A stretch of DNA of 64,000 nt from Caballeronia sp. dw_19 (GTDB lineage: Bacteria; Pseudomonadota; Gammaproteobacteria; Burkholderiales; Burkholderiaceae): contig NZ_JAAVUQ010000016.1 in the NCBI RefSeq assembly GCF_018449515.1, positions 62,001 through 126,000 on the forward strand, read 5' to 3'. Each line of letters starts with the position of its first letter. Positions within the stretch are counted from its first letter, which is position 1. Shown here piece by piece: positions 47,825 to 55,276 of this stretch. The notes below the pieces were generated by a model. That model ran no database searches. It had not been told where the DNA came from and saw nothing but the letters and a program-made list of their open reading frames with translations. The position numbers and the translations under genes were made by a program.

Positions 47825-48204
47825 TTCCCGGGTCAGGAAGCTGTAGGCGTGTGTTCGCGCGGTCCTGCTGCCCAGATTTGACATCGCTCGAATCGGGTTC
47901 ATATGCATATCCCTATAGTTTCACAAGTTCGCGCGTCCACAGTCCGCCGTATCGGATTGCAACGCATTGTCCGACGCCAATCGCGCACGGCCGGTTCGTC
48001 CGGGATGCAGCCGGCGCGACCTTGGCCACTTCCCGCAAGCGGCGCGCGGGCACGCCTCGCCTCCGTTGCGGCCCAGCACATGGCGCGCTCTGTGTGCAGC
48101 GCGAAAGATGTCCCGCCTATACCGCTGTCCCTACGCATTTCGCTGCGGCGTGCCTGCGCGCAGCGTTGGTTCTTATTTCTCCCTTGAGCCAATCGGAGTT
48201 ACCC
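47825..48204 (+). other. Long leader after fluoride riboswitch 2
   Basis: About 380 bp between aptamer and the DUF190 start. It contains the second half of the switch hairpin and GCCCAGATTTGACATC (about 47871-47886), which resembles GCCCAGGTTTGATG after switch 4. A frame runs through it into DUF190, but its composition is arginine/proline-rich and it lacks a ribosome site, so I consider it untranslated. Confidence 0.45.
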
Positions 48205-48534
48205 ATGAAAGGCAGTCAGCTAACGGTGTTCGCAGCTAACCAGAGCCATCGCAAGAATCATATGACGATGGTCGATTGGATCCTGGACGAAGCGAAGAAG
48301 GCCAATATTCATGGTGCTTCTGTGATCGAAGTGACCGAAGCTATCGACGCACATGGCAAATATCATGCAGCGCGTTTCTTCGAACTGGTCGACCAGCCGG
48401 TGGCGGTCACTGTGGCGGCCGAGGACGCGAACGTCGATGCGTTGCTCGACCGCCTCAAGCAGGGCGGTGTTCCACTTTTCTATACCCGGTGTCCTATCGA
48501 GTACGAAGTGCTTGGTGCAAAGGGAGGCGCGTAA
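48205..48534 (+). CDS. DUF190 (COG1993) family protein 1
   Basis: A 109-residue PII-like-fold protein: MKGSQLTVFAANQSHRKNHM, HGASVIEVTEAIDAHGKYHAARFFEL and the ending VPLFYTRCPIEYEVLG. Start at 48205 with CGGAG upstream. DUF190 genes often neighbour fluoride channel crcB and are part of known fluoride-riboswitch regulons. A signalling role is inferred from the fold. Its TAA stop overlaps the ATG of the pyrophosphatase remnant (TAATG), showing that the two were once coupled. Confidence 0.88.
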   Translation: MKGSQLTVFAANQSHRKNHMTMVDWILDEAKKANIHGASVIEVTEAIDAHGKYHAARFFELVDQPVAVTVAAEDANVDALLDRLKQGGVPLFYTRCPIEYEVLGAKGGA

Positions 48535-48640
48535 TGGGCTTCAATGCTATTCCGACTGGCGAGAATGTACCCCATGAGGTAGGTACCCCATGAGGTCAAC
48601 GCCATCATCGAGATCCCGATGAAGGACTCAGCCACATCAA
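48534..48640 (+). pseudogene. ppa: Inorganic pyrophosphatase N-terminal remnant
   Basis: The frame reads MGFNAIPTGENVPHEV and then meets TGA. GTACCCCATGAGGT is duplicated (48567-48580 and 48583-48596, period 16). Removing one copy gives MGFNAIPTGENVPHEVNAII and then EIPMKDSA, the start of a soluble family I pyrophosphatase. After about 48630 the similarity ends, and the gene is lost well before the active site. Pyrophosphatase is inhibited by fluoride and is a known member of fluoride-riboswitch regulons, so a working copy may once have followed DUF190 here. Confidence 0.72.
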
Positions 48641-48685
48641 ACGGTCGTGATCTGTCCGCTACGGTGACGAAAACGAACAAATGCT

Positions 48686-49501
48686 TCACGCGGAGGTTCC
48701 GCTGGGCACGTTCAGGCGTGCCCCAAGGATCGCGTCCGCGAACTCGACGAATCCGGCGCCGCCCGGACCGCGGGTGATCCATGCGGGCGGCGTTGGCAGT
48801 TGCGGTAGGTAATCAACTACGGTGCTCACTCCGACCGTATGTTTGAAGAAGCTGAACATCGGCGCATCATTAGTTGAGTCGCCGGAGTAAGCGACCAACT
48901 CAGTTGCGACTTCTGCGCCAATCCCAAATGTCTCAGCAAGCACCCGTAGCGACATCGACAACTTGTCGTAGCCACCAATCCAGCCCAGCACCCAAAGGTT
49001 GTTCAGGGTTGCATTAGCCCCCGCGTCAATGAGCGCTTCGACGATGCGGTCATCCAAATCGGTCCCGGAACGCCTGTATGCAAGACTGGTCAACCGAAAG
49101 GCCTGGTCGTCCGCCTGTCGTGCCTGAGGCACTGCCTTTTCGACAATTCCGGAGATGGTTTGGAGCTGCTTGCGCATGTCTGCAAAACTCTCATGCGCAT
49201 GCCAGTATTTCCGCTCGACGCTGTGTCCGTTGCCGCTTCGTCTGAGAAAAAGGCCGCCATTCTCTGCAATAACGCCATCGACTGGCCACATCCGCGCCAT
49301 CTGATCGCACCAACCAGCGGGAGCGGCGGTAACAGGTACCACCCGAATGCCCTGAGCTTGCAACCGTTCGAGAGCCATGTATGTGGTTGCGGCCAGGCGT
49401 CCCTTATAGGTCAATGTCTCGTCCATGTCGGTGAGTACGAATTGGACGGTGGAGAATTGATCGCCTGGAGCTAACGACAATTGCTGCATGTTCTTCTTCA
49501 T
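48686..49501 (-). CDS. HAD superfamily phosphatase (type IIB, sugar-phosphatase-like)
   Basis: About 271 residues. Motif I is VLTDMDETLTYKGRL, motif II VVPVTAAPAGW, the ENGG loop follows, and the acidic motif IV is GDSTNDAPMF. This matches HAD-IIB phosphatases such as sucrose- or mannosyl-phosphoglycerate phosphatases. The start is uncertain: MKKNMQQLSLAPG at 49501 or the methionine at 49489, since no good ribosome site is seen. It is the only minus-strand gene of the island. HAD proteins are among the families reported with fluoride switches, though no switch precedes this one. Confidence 0.8.
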   Translation of the reverse strand: MKKNMQQLSLAPGDQFSTVQFVLTDMDETLTYKGRLAATTYMALERLQAQGIRVVPVTAAPAGWCDQMARMWPVDGVIAENGGLFLRRSGNGHSVERKYWHAHESFADMRKQLQTISGIVEKAVPQARQADDQAFRLTSLAYRRSGTDLDDRIVEALIDAGANATLNNLWVLGWIGGYDKLSMSLRVLAETFGIGAEVATELVAYSGDSTNDAPMFSFFKHTVGVSTVVDYLPQLPTPPAWITRGPGGAGFVEFADAILGARLNVPSGTSA

Positions 49502-49650
49502 AAAATAAATGACAGCAATTATGAAGGTCGATGCGAGGACCGTTCTTCCCATTTCTGGATTGTTTATTATGACGAAAGCTGAAGGCGAGTTGAACGACTC
49601 GCCAAGCCGCCCAATGCCCGCTGTACCTCTGTCAACGAACGCGTTCGACA

Positions 49651-49680
49651 ACCGGTCCGACGACCGGTCCGACGACCGGA
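49651..49680. repeat. 12-bp tandem repeat ahead of the Nudix gene
   Basis: ACCGGTCCGACG occurs twice in tandem (49651-49674) followed by a partial third copy (ACCGGA). Each unit contains the palindrome ACCGGT, so it could also be an operator. It lies in the gap between the divergent HAD and Nudix genes. Confidence 0.7.
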
Positions 49681-49781
49681 CATGGGCCGGCCTCTGCCTG
49701 CCGCTGATCGGCCGCACGCGCATGGTCCATAATCCGCCTTTAAAACACAGCAGCCGCGCGGCCTATAGGGGAGGGGAGAGA

Positions 49782-50231
49782 ATGAAAGCCAGGGCGACCA
49801 TCATATGCAGTCGGGACGGCAAGGTACTTTTGGTCGCGCGCACGCGGTCACGGTGGTCGTTGCCCGGTGGCACCATAAAGTGTTCCGAGTCGCCGCTGGA
49901 CGCCGCCCGGCGCGAACTGGAAGAAGAGACTTCGCTCGTTGGTACAGCGTTCACGTACCTGTTCCAGTTTGGCGGTCTCAGCAAACGACATCTCGTTTTC
50001 TTCGTCGATCTTCCTCAGGACGCGTCCCCCGAACCGCGTAACGAAATTTCGAGGTGTAGATGGTTCAGCCCGATAAAAATATCGACGCTCATCACCAGCA
50101 TACCGACCCGGGAAATCGTCGATCTTTTTTGCACGCACGAGACTCACGGTGAAACGCTGTCAGCGGTCACCGACAAACGGAACGGGCCAACCACCGTTGA
50201 TGTCGCCGACACGGCTTCACAACGGGTCTAA
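49782..50231 (+). CDS. Nudix hydrolase
   Basis: A 149-residue pyrophosphohydrolase. The Nudix box runs from residue 30 to 52: GTIKCSESPLDAARRELEEE followed by TSL, with the metal-binding REL-EE core. Start at 49782 preceded by GGGGAGAG. A longer frame from 49509 would carry an unlikely N-terminus translated from the tandem repeat. It could clear nucleoside-diphosphate derivatives. The substrate is unknown. It precedes mgtC by 25 bp on the same strand. Confidence 0.87.
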   Translation: MKARATIICSRDGKVLLVARTRSRWSLPGGTIKCSESPLDAARRELEEETSLVGTAFTYLFQFGGLSKRHLVFFVDLPQDASPEPRNEISRCRWFSPIKISTLITSIPTREIVDLFCTHETHGETLSAVTDKRNGPTTVDVADTASQRV

Positions 50232-50255
50232 AGCCAAGCTATCAAGGGGTAATTC

Positions 50256-50933
50256 GTGATCGGCAATATCGAGCTTCTATCTCGCCTCCTCCTGGCGGCT
50301 CTACTCGGCAGCGTCATCGGCTTTGAGCGCGAAAGAATGAACTGGGCGGCAGGTTTGCGCACGCACATGCTTGTATGTGTCGGTGCGGCGTTGATGATGC
50401 TGGTTTCTGCGTTCGGATTTGCCGATGTGCTGGGAGCGAAGAACGTCGTGCTCGATCCTTCCCGGGTCGCCGCCCAGGTGGTATCGGGCATTGGGTTCCT
50501 GGGAGCGGGGTCGATCCTGCTGCGTGGCGAAATCGTGCGCGGGTTGACCACCGCCGCCAGCCTCTGGTCGGTCGCAGGAATCGGTCTGGCGGTCGGTGGC
50601 GGCATGTACACCGCAGCCGTCGGCGCGACGGTCATCATCTTTATCATTCTTGCCGGAGTGAAGCCGCTGGAGCGTCGATTCATTGCGGTCAAACAGGAGC
50701 GCAACATAACCCTCCTGGTCGAGCGCGGCAGCGTATCACTCGACAGTGTTCACAACGCTCTGGGTAAGGGAAGCGTTCGAGTCAAGCAGTTCATCGTCCA
50801 GCAATCTGAAGACGACCCTGAACTCGACCACGTACAGATTGGGCTATCGCGAGCGGCAGCCAGTGAGTTCGAGACGATCCGTACACGGCTGGCAGCAATG
50901 TCGGGTGTCCGTGAATGCAGGAATGGCAGTTGA
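50256..50933 (+). CDS. MgtC/SapB family membrane protein
   Basis: A 225-residue protein with four to five membrane segments in the first 140 residues (LLLAALLGSVIGFERER, GLRTHMLVCVGAALMMLVSA, VVSGIGFLGAGSILLRG, RGLTTAASLWSVAGIGLAVG) and a cytoplasmic C-terminal ACT-like tail. All MgtC landmarks are present. MgtC proteins help growth in low magnesium and modulate ATP synthase. Fluoride and magnesium interact in enzyme inhibition, which may explain its place here. GTG start with AAGGGG upstream. Confidence 0.88.
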   Translation: MIGNIELLSRLLLAALLGSVIGFERERMNWAAGLRTHMLVCVGAALMMLVSAFGFADVLGAKNVVLDPSRVAAQVVSGIGFLGAGSILLRGEIVRGLTTAASLWSVAGIGLAVGGGMYTAAVGATVIIFIILAGVKPLERRFIAVKQERNITLLVERGSVSLDSVHNALGKGSVRVKQFIVQQSEDDPELDHVQIGLSRAAASEFETIRTRLAAMSGVRECRNGS

Positions 50934-51425
50934 AGGTGGAAGGCCATGAAGCGTACATATGAATATGGAGCGCTAATCGGCGAGCTAACGTGAGCGGCAG
51001 CGGCATAACAATGTCCGGTGCCCCCAAGCGTTGAGACGGTCGTTTTGCCTGAGCCGAAGTTCACTTGTGGCCGCTCAACCCCAAACCGGGAATGGAGTTG
51101 TTGCAGGATGAATCAGCATGGCACAACGATCACCCCGATCACCAGAGGCCAGCGCTTTCAATATTGCTTTTGTTCAACACATTTCCGATACGTGTCGACG
51201 CTGACACGCACCGGATTTCGCCGAAGCTGCGATACCTCTCGTTATTGCTCGCGCGGTATTGCTCGCGCTGTACGCCCAATATCGCACTGCACAATCGTGC
51301 GTCACCGGACCTATGAACTAGAATGAATAGTGGCAGGGGCCCTTGTCAGTCTGGTAGCGTGTCGTAGCACCGCACAGCGGACCTCTCGCGGCGGGAGGCG
51401 CCCATTGCGCCACGGGAGGTGGGTG
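50934..51425. other. Gene-free interval with a short tandem repeat
   Basis: A 492-bp gap between mgtC and DUF190 gene 2. TATTGCTCGCGC occurs at 51243-51254 and 51257-51268 (period 14). No gene, riboswitch or clear promoter could be supported. Confidence 0.45.
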
Positions 51426-51794
51426 ATGAACGGCTATCAACTGACGTTCTATACCGAGCAGAACCGCAAGCACGGCCACCAGACCGTATGCGAGTGGTTG
51501 TTACATGAGGTTCGCCAACTTGGGATCCGCGGTGCGACCGTCATCAGCTGCGCAGAAGGCATCGGCCACGCGGGTGCGCATCACGCGGCGCACATGCTGA
51601 AACTCACCGATCAGCCGCTGCAGATCATTCTTGCTGTGACGGAGGACGAGGCCGAGCACATTCTGAATGTCGTGCGTGCCGAAAACGTGCACGTGTTCTA
51701 TACGCGCTTTCCCATCGAGTTCGGAATCATCGGCGATGATTTACCGCCTAAGCCGTCGAAGCATTTTTCGCTCTACGGCCGCTCGCCTAGATAG
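51426..51794 (+). CDS. DUF190 (COG1993) family protein 2
   Basis: A 122-residue homologue of the protein at 48205: MNGYQLTFYTEQNRKHGHQT, VISCAEGIGHAGAHHAAHML and VHVFYTRFPIEFGIIG, with a 15-residue extension at the end (PPKPSKHFSLYGRSPR). Start at 51426 after CGGGAGGTGGGTG. It lies just upstream of fluoride riboswitch 3 and its membrane complex but outside that leader, so it has its own or a read-through promoter. Confidence 0.88.
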   Translation: MNGYQLTFYTEQNRKHGHQTVCEWLLHEVRQLGIRGATVISCAEGIGHAGAHHAAHMLKLTDQPLQIILAVTEDEAEHILNVVRAENVHVFYTRFPIEFGIIGDDLPPKPSKHFSLYGRSPR

Positions 51795-51807
51795 TTGGAC
51801 GCCGACC

Positions 51808-51835
51808 TTGCACACATCGGCGCGTCACCTATACT
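51808..51835 (+). promoter_or_regulatory. Predicted sigma-70 promoter of fluoride riboswitch 3
   Basis: TTGCAC (51808-51813) and TATACT (51830-51835) with 16-bp spacing, about 16 bp before the aptamer. Confidence 0.55.
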
Positions 51836-51851
51836 CAAGTTTGAATCTGGC

Positions 51852-51909
51852 GGAGATGGCATTCCTCCCTAACCGCCGCTAGCAGCTTAGCGGCTAATGA
51901 TGCCTACAT
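51852..51909 (+). promoter_or_regulatory. Fluoride riboswitch 3 (crcB motif)
   Basis: GGAGATGGCATTCCTCC, TAACCGCC and GGCTAATGATGCCTACA. The P3 stem GCCGCTA/TAGCGGC is again different but complementary. One base of the joining segment differs from the other three copies (CTAATGAT instead of CTGATGAT). It controls the six-gene membrane complex starting at 52151. Confidence 0.88.
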
Positions 51910-51944
51910 GGTCCCCGGGCGCTTCGGGGCCGGTAGGCATTTTT
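51902..51944 (+). terminator. Riboswitch-controlled intrinsic terminator
   Basis: GCCTAC (51902-51907), the last bases of the aptamer, pairs with GTAGGC (51933-51938). An inner GGTCCCCG/CGGGGCC stem strengthens the hairpin, and five T residues follow (51940-51944). Fluoride binding would keep GCCTAC in the aptamer and allow read-through. Of the four switches, only this one has an obvious T-run. Confidence 0.8.
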
Positions 51945-52150
51945 ACGCCGGCTCTTCTTGTTTGAGCATCCCGGGCATATTGTTGCCTACAAGAACACAA
52001 GAATATGGGATGTATCAGCGAGTCGCCGTGTTGCAGTCGTTCCTGCCTTCGCCACCGCGTCTGGTCGCGTCATTGTCTGGCGATCCGCGCGTGCGTTGAG
52101 ACGCGTCCACATCGCAGTGCAAGCGAGCCCTTCGTTTCAGCGGAGGGCGC

Positions 52151-53098
52151 ATGAGCACGCGCGACATCGCTCTCCAGGTGGCCCAGGTCGTAACCGTCAT
52201 CGCAGTGTCCCCGCTGCTGCAGGGCGTCATCCTGCAATGGGAAGAGCGTGTGCAACGCGCACGGGGCCCTGGCATCTTCCAACCGTATCGGGATCTGTGG
52301 AAGCTCTTCCACAAGCAACTCGTGGTACCCGAAACCGCCTCGTGGATCTACTGGGCTGCGCCCGTCGTGGCGTTCACCTGCATGCTCACGGTACCGATCC
52401 TCATCCCGGTGCTTACCGACTTTCCACTGCCGCTATCCGATATGGGCGACATCCTGGGCGGAGGCCTCATCCTGACGCTCGGGTCATTTGTTGTTGTACT
52501 CGCGGGGCTTGATTCAGGTAGCGCTTATGGCGGCATTGGCTCGAGCCGCTCGGTGATGCTTGGCATCCTCGCGGAGCCGACGCTCATCCTCGTGCTGGTC
52601 GGTATTACGCTCCTCGCCAAAGCCATGCTGCCGTTCGTCGTGAATCATCTGCTGGTGGCACAACCTTCCGTGTACTGGAGTCCGGCACATCTTTTTCTCG
52701 TGTTCGCCTTCTTTGTTTTGCTGCTCGTGGAAACAGACCGTCTGCCGATCCATTCGAGCACGCACATCGAGGTGTACATGATCGAAGAGGCGCGCATCCT
52801 CGAGTATTCGGGTTCACTTCTCGCGCTGCTCAAGTGGGCGTCGATGATGAAGCAGTTCATTCTTTACACCATCTTTTGCAATGTGTTGACGTTGCCGTGG
52901 GGACTTTCGCAACGGGGTACGGCCTTAGGTGTACTGGGTGCCGCGATCGGGCTTTTCCTGCGCATGCTGATGATTGCACTCGTCGTGGTGCTGGTCGAGA
53001 CGGCGCAATCCCGCTTGCGCTTCTTCCGTTATCAGGAGCCGCTTGCTGCATCGTTCATGCTGGCGGTGCTTGCGATCGCCGCCAACCAGCTTAGGTGA
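52151..53098 (+). CDS. Complex-I-like membrane subunit (HyfC/HycD/NuoH type)
   Basis: A 315-residue protein with about eight membrane helices. The conserved N-terminal cytosolic segment RVQRARGPGIFQPYRDLWKLF, LVETDRLPIHSSTHIEVYMI and EEARILEYSGSLLALLKWAS are characteristic of the NuoH/HyfC subunit, which links the iron-sulphur arm to the proton channels. ATG at 52151 with GGAGGG upstream. First gene after riboswitch 3. Gene order C-E-F-G-(HI)-B follows hydrogenase-4/formate hydrogenlyase operons. Confidence 0.88.
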   Translation: MSTRDIALQVAQVVTVIAVSPLLQGVILQWEERVQRARGPGIFQPYRDLWKLFHKQLVVPETASWIYWAAPVVAFTCMLTVPILIPVLTDFPLPLSDMGDILGGGLILTLGSFVVVLAGLDSGSAYGGIGSSRSVMLGILAEPTLILVLVGITLLAKAMLPFVVNHLLVAQPSVYWSPAHLFLVFAFFVLLLVETDRLPIHSSTHIEVYMIEEARILEYSGSLLALLKWASMMKQFILYTIFCNVLTLPWGLSQRGTALGVLGAAIGLFLRMLMIALVVVLVETAQSRLRFFRYQEPLAASFMLAVLAIAANQLR

Positions 53099-53117
53099 CC
53101 CCCTTAGGTGACACATC

Positions 53118-53798
53118 ATGCTGCTCGCCCATCTGAGTCCGCTTGCCGCATCCCTGTTCAGCCTGCTGGCGATCGGCAGCCTCCTGCTTGCGTTCGTGAT
53201 GCTGGGTTCGCGCTGGTTGAAAGACTACCTGCTCGCGTTCATGGCCGAGTCGTGGCTGATCGCGGCGCTCTCCGGAGCCGTGGGTTACTACGGCAACTAT
53301 CACGAGCTGTACCTGATCGCAATCCTGACTGCGTTCTTCCGGGGACTGGTGCTGCCTTATCTGATCTGGCGAATCATCGTTCGGCTGAAAGTCGAGCGCG
53401 AGTTGCATGTCATCCTGCAGCCGAGCTCAAGCATCGTGCTCGGCGCGCTTCTGGTGCTCTTTGCTTTTGTCGTATCGAACCATCTGGGCAACGCGCTGGG
53501 TTTCGGCGGCACCGTGGTCGTGCTGGCGCTCACGGTGATGCTTTCGATGAAGCTCATTGGCTTCCTGATGCTGGCAGTGCGTCATGAGGCGATCAGCCAG
53601 GTGCTTGGCCTGCTGATCCTGGAGAACGGCATTTTCCTCGGCTCGCAAATCCTCGTGCCCGGCATGCCGATGTTGATCGAACTGGTGTTGCTCTTCGATC
53701 TGCTCGTCATCGTCGTGAGCTTCGGTGTGTTGGTCCGCTATCTGGTCGAGCACGTCGGCAGCACGAGCAGCCGTGAACTCACGCGGTTGGTGGGGTGA
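53118..53798 (+). CDS. Hydrogenase-4-component-E-like membrane subunit (HyfE)
   Basis: A 226-residue protein, mostly membrane helices (LSPLAASLFSLLAIGSLLLAF, LGALLVLFAFVVSNHLGNALG, LGLLILENGIFLGSQ), with a NuoK-like core that includes ENGIFL. It follows the first subunit by 19 bp. CTTAGGTGAC is duplicated across the junction (53090-53099, 53103-53112). Its stop lies next to the start of the HyfF-like gene. Confidence 0.85.
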   Translation: MLLAHLSPLAASLFSLLAIGSLLLAFVMLGSRWLKDYLLAFMAESWLIAALSGAVGYYGNYHELYLIAILTAFFRGLVLPYLIWRIIVRLKVERELHVILQPSSSIVLGALLVLFAFVVSNHLGNALGFGGTVVVLALTVMLSMKLIGFLMLAVRHEAISQVLGLLILENGIFLGSQILVPGMPMLIELVLLFDLLVIVVSFGVLVRYLVEHVGSTSSRELTRLVG

Positions 53799-53800
53799 CC

Positions 53801-55276
53801 ATGATTGGAACGTGGAGCATCGTGATCGTTGTTTCACCCCTCGTTGCTGCAGTGATTTGCGCCGCGTTCCGGCATGCGCGCGTCGCTGAGTATGCGAACC
53901 TGATCGCGTCGTTCGTCTGCGTGCTCGCGGCAGTTTCGCTGGCGTGCAACGTCAAGGACGGGTATCGCTTTCTGCACGATTATGTAGTGGTCGACGCTTT
54001 GGCCGTCTGGACGCTGGTCTGCACCGCGCTGGTGTATTGCCTCGCTTCGATCTACGCCGTTGGCTACATGCGCTTGCTCGCCGAGGAACGCGAACGCTTG
54101 CCGAACTTCTATGCGCTCTTTGCTCTGTTCGCGGTAACGATGATCTGCGGACCGATCATGAACAATATCGGTGTCTACTGGATCGCGATCGAGCTGACCA
54201 CGCTCGTCAGCACATTCCTCGTCGGCTTCGAGCGCGGCCGGGAAGCGATCGAAGCGGCATGGAAATACATCATCGTGGTGTCGGCGGGCATCAGCCTTGC
54301 GCTGCTCGGGACCGTGCTCCTCTACTGGGCGGGAAGTCTCGTCATTGGCCCGACCTACGACATGACCTGGGACGCGCTGCGCCATGCGGCCCCACAGATG
54401 AGTCCTGCTCTCACCCAGATGGCGTTCCTGCTCGTGCTGGTGGGCTATGGCACGAAAGCGGGCCTCGCGCCGATGCATACCTGGCTGCCCGACGCACACA
54501 GCGAGGGTCCCGCACCAGTGTCCGCCATGCTCTCCGGTGCGCTTTTGAATACGGCGATGCTGGGCATCGCGCGGTTCCTGACCATCACGGATGCCGAGAG
54601 TTCCTCGCTGTTGCCGCGCACGGTGCTCGTCGCGTTCGGTGCGTTTTCGCTGTTCGTCGCCGCGCTCTTCATCGTGAAGCAGCAGGGCATCAAGCGGCTG
54701 ATGGCCTATTCCAGCGTCGAGCACATGGGCGTGCTGGCGCTCGGATTCGGATTCGGCGGCCCACTGGCGATCGCCGCAGTGCTGTATCACATGCTCAACC
54801 ATTCACTGAACAAGTCGCTCATGTTCTTTGGCGCCGGCAACGTCATGCGCGTATTCGGCACCAAGGACATGGGCGAAATACGCAATGTGTGGACCCGTTT
54901 TCCGGTCACGGGCGCGCTGTGGCTGGCCGGTGCCGTAGCGATCACGGGTGCACCACCGTTCGGCCTGTTCCTGAGCGAACTGACATTGATGCGCGCCGGC
55001 ATGGCGAGCTCGAACGCCTGGGCCGTGATCGTGATGTTGCTGCTGCTGATTGTTATCTTCATCGGCTTTCTCAACCACTTCCGCGCCATGTACTTTGAAA
55101 CCCGGCCAACGGCAGACACGGGCGGGACGAATAGCACGGTGAGCGTGAGCGCCTGGATGACGGTTCCGATGTGGCTCGCCCTGATGCCGGTGCTGGTCCT
55201 CGGCATGTGGTGGCCGCAAGACCTGTGGCGCTTCTTCGAACGGGTCGCCGCTGATCTGGGAGGAGCTGCGCGATGA
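53801..55276 (+). CDS. Antiporter-like proton-channel subunit (HyfF/NuoN type)
   Basis: About 491 residues with 14 predicted helices. GTKAGLAPMHTWLPDAHSEG and the following PAPVSAMLSGALLN form the conserved antiporter core with its lysine and histidine. MAYSSVEHMG and LYHMLNHSLNKSLMFFGAGN give the later channel residues. ATG at 53801 is preferred; a GTG two codons earlier overlaps the previous stop. It ends with an ATGA overlap into the large-subunit gene. The protein should move protons or sodium across the membrane. Confidence 0.9.
   Translation: MIGTWSIVIVVSPLVAAVICAAFRHARVAEYANLIASFVCVLAAVSLACNVKDGYRFLHDYVVVDALAVWTLVCTALVYCLASIYAVGYMRLLAEERERLPNFYALFALFAVTMICGPIMNNIGVYWIAIELTTLVSTFLVGFERGREAIEAAWKYIIVVSAGISLALLGTVLLYWAGSLVIGPTYDMTWDALRHAAPQMSPALTQMAFLLVLVGYGTKAGLAPMHTWLPDAHSEGPAPVSAMLSGALLNTAMLGIARFLTITDAESSSLLPRTVLVAFGAFSLFVAALFIVKQQGIKRLMAYSSVEHMGVLALGFGFGGPLAIAAVLYHMLNHSLNKSLMFFGAGNVMRVFGTKDMGEIRNVWTRFPVTGALWLAGAVAITGAPPFGLFLSELTLMRAGMASSNAWAVIVMLLLLIVIFIGFLNHFRAMYFETRPTADTGGTNSTVSVSAWMTVPMWLALMPVLVLGMWWPQDLWRFFERVAADLGGAAR

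Noticed and set aside
47851-48204. An N-terminal extension of DUF190 gene 1 back into the riboswitch leader
   Set aside because: The family begins at MKGSQLT with a good ribosome site at 48205; the extension is unlike protein.
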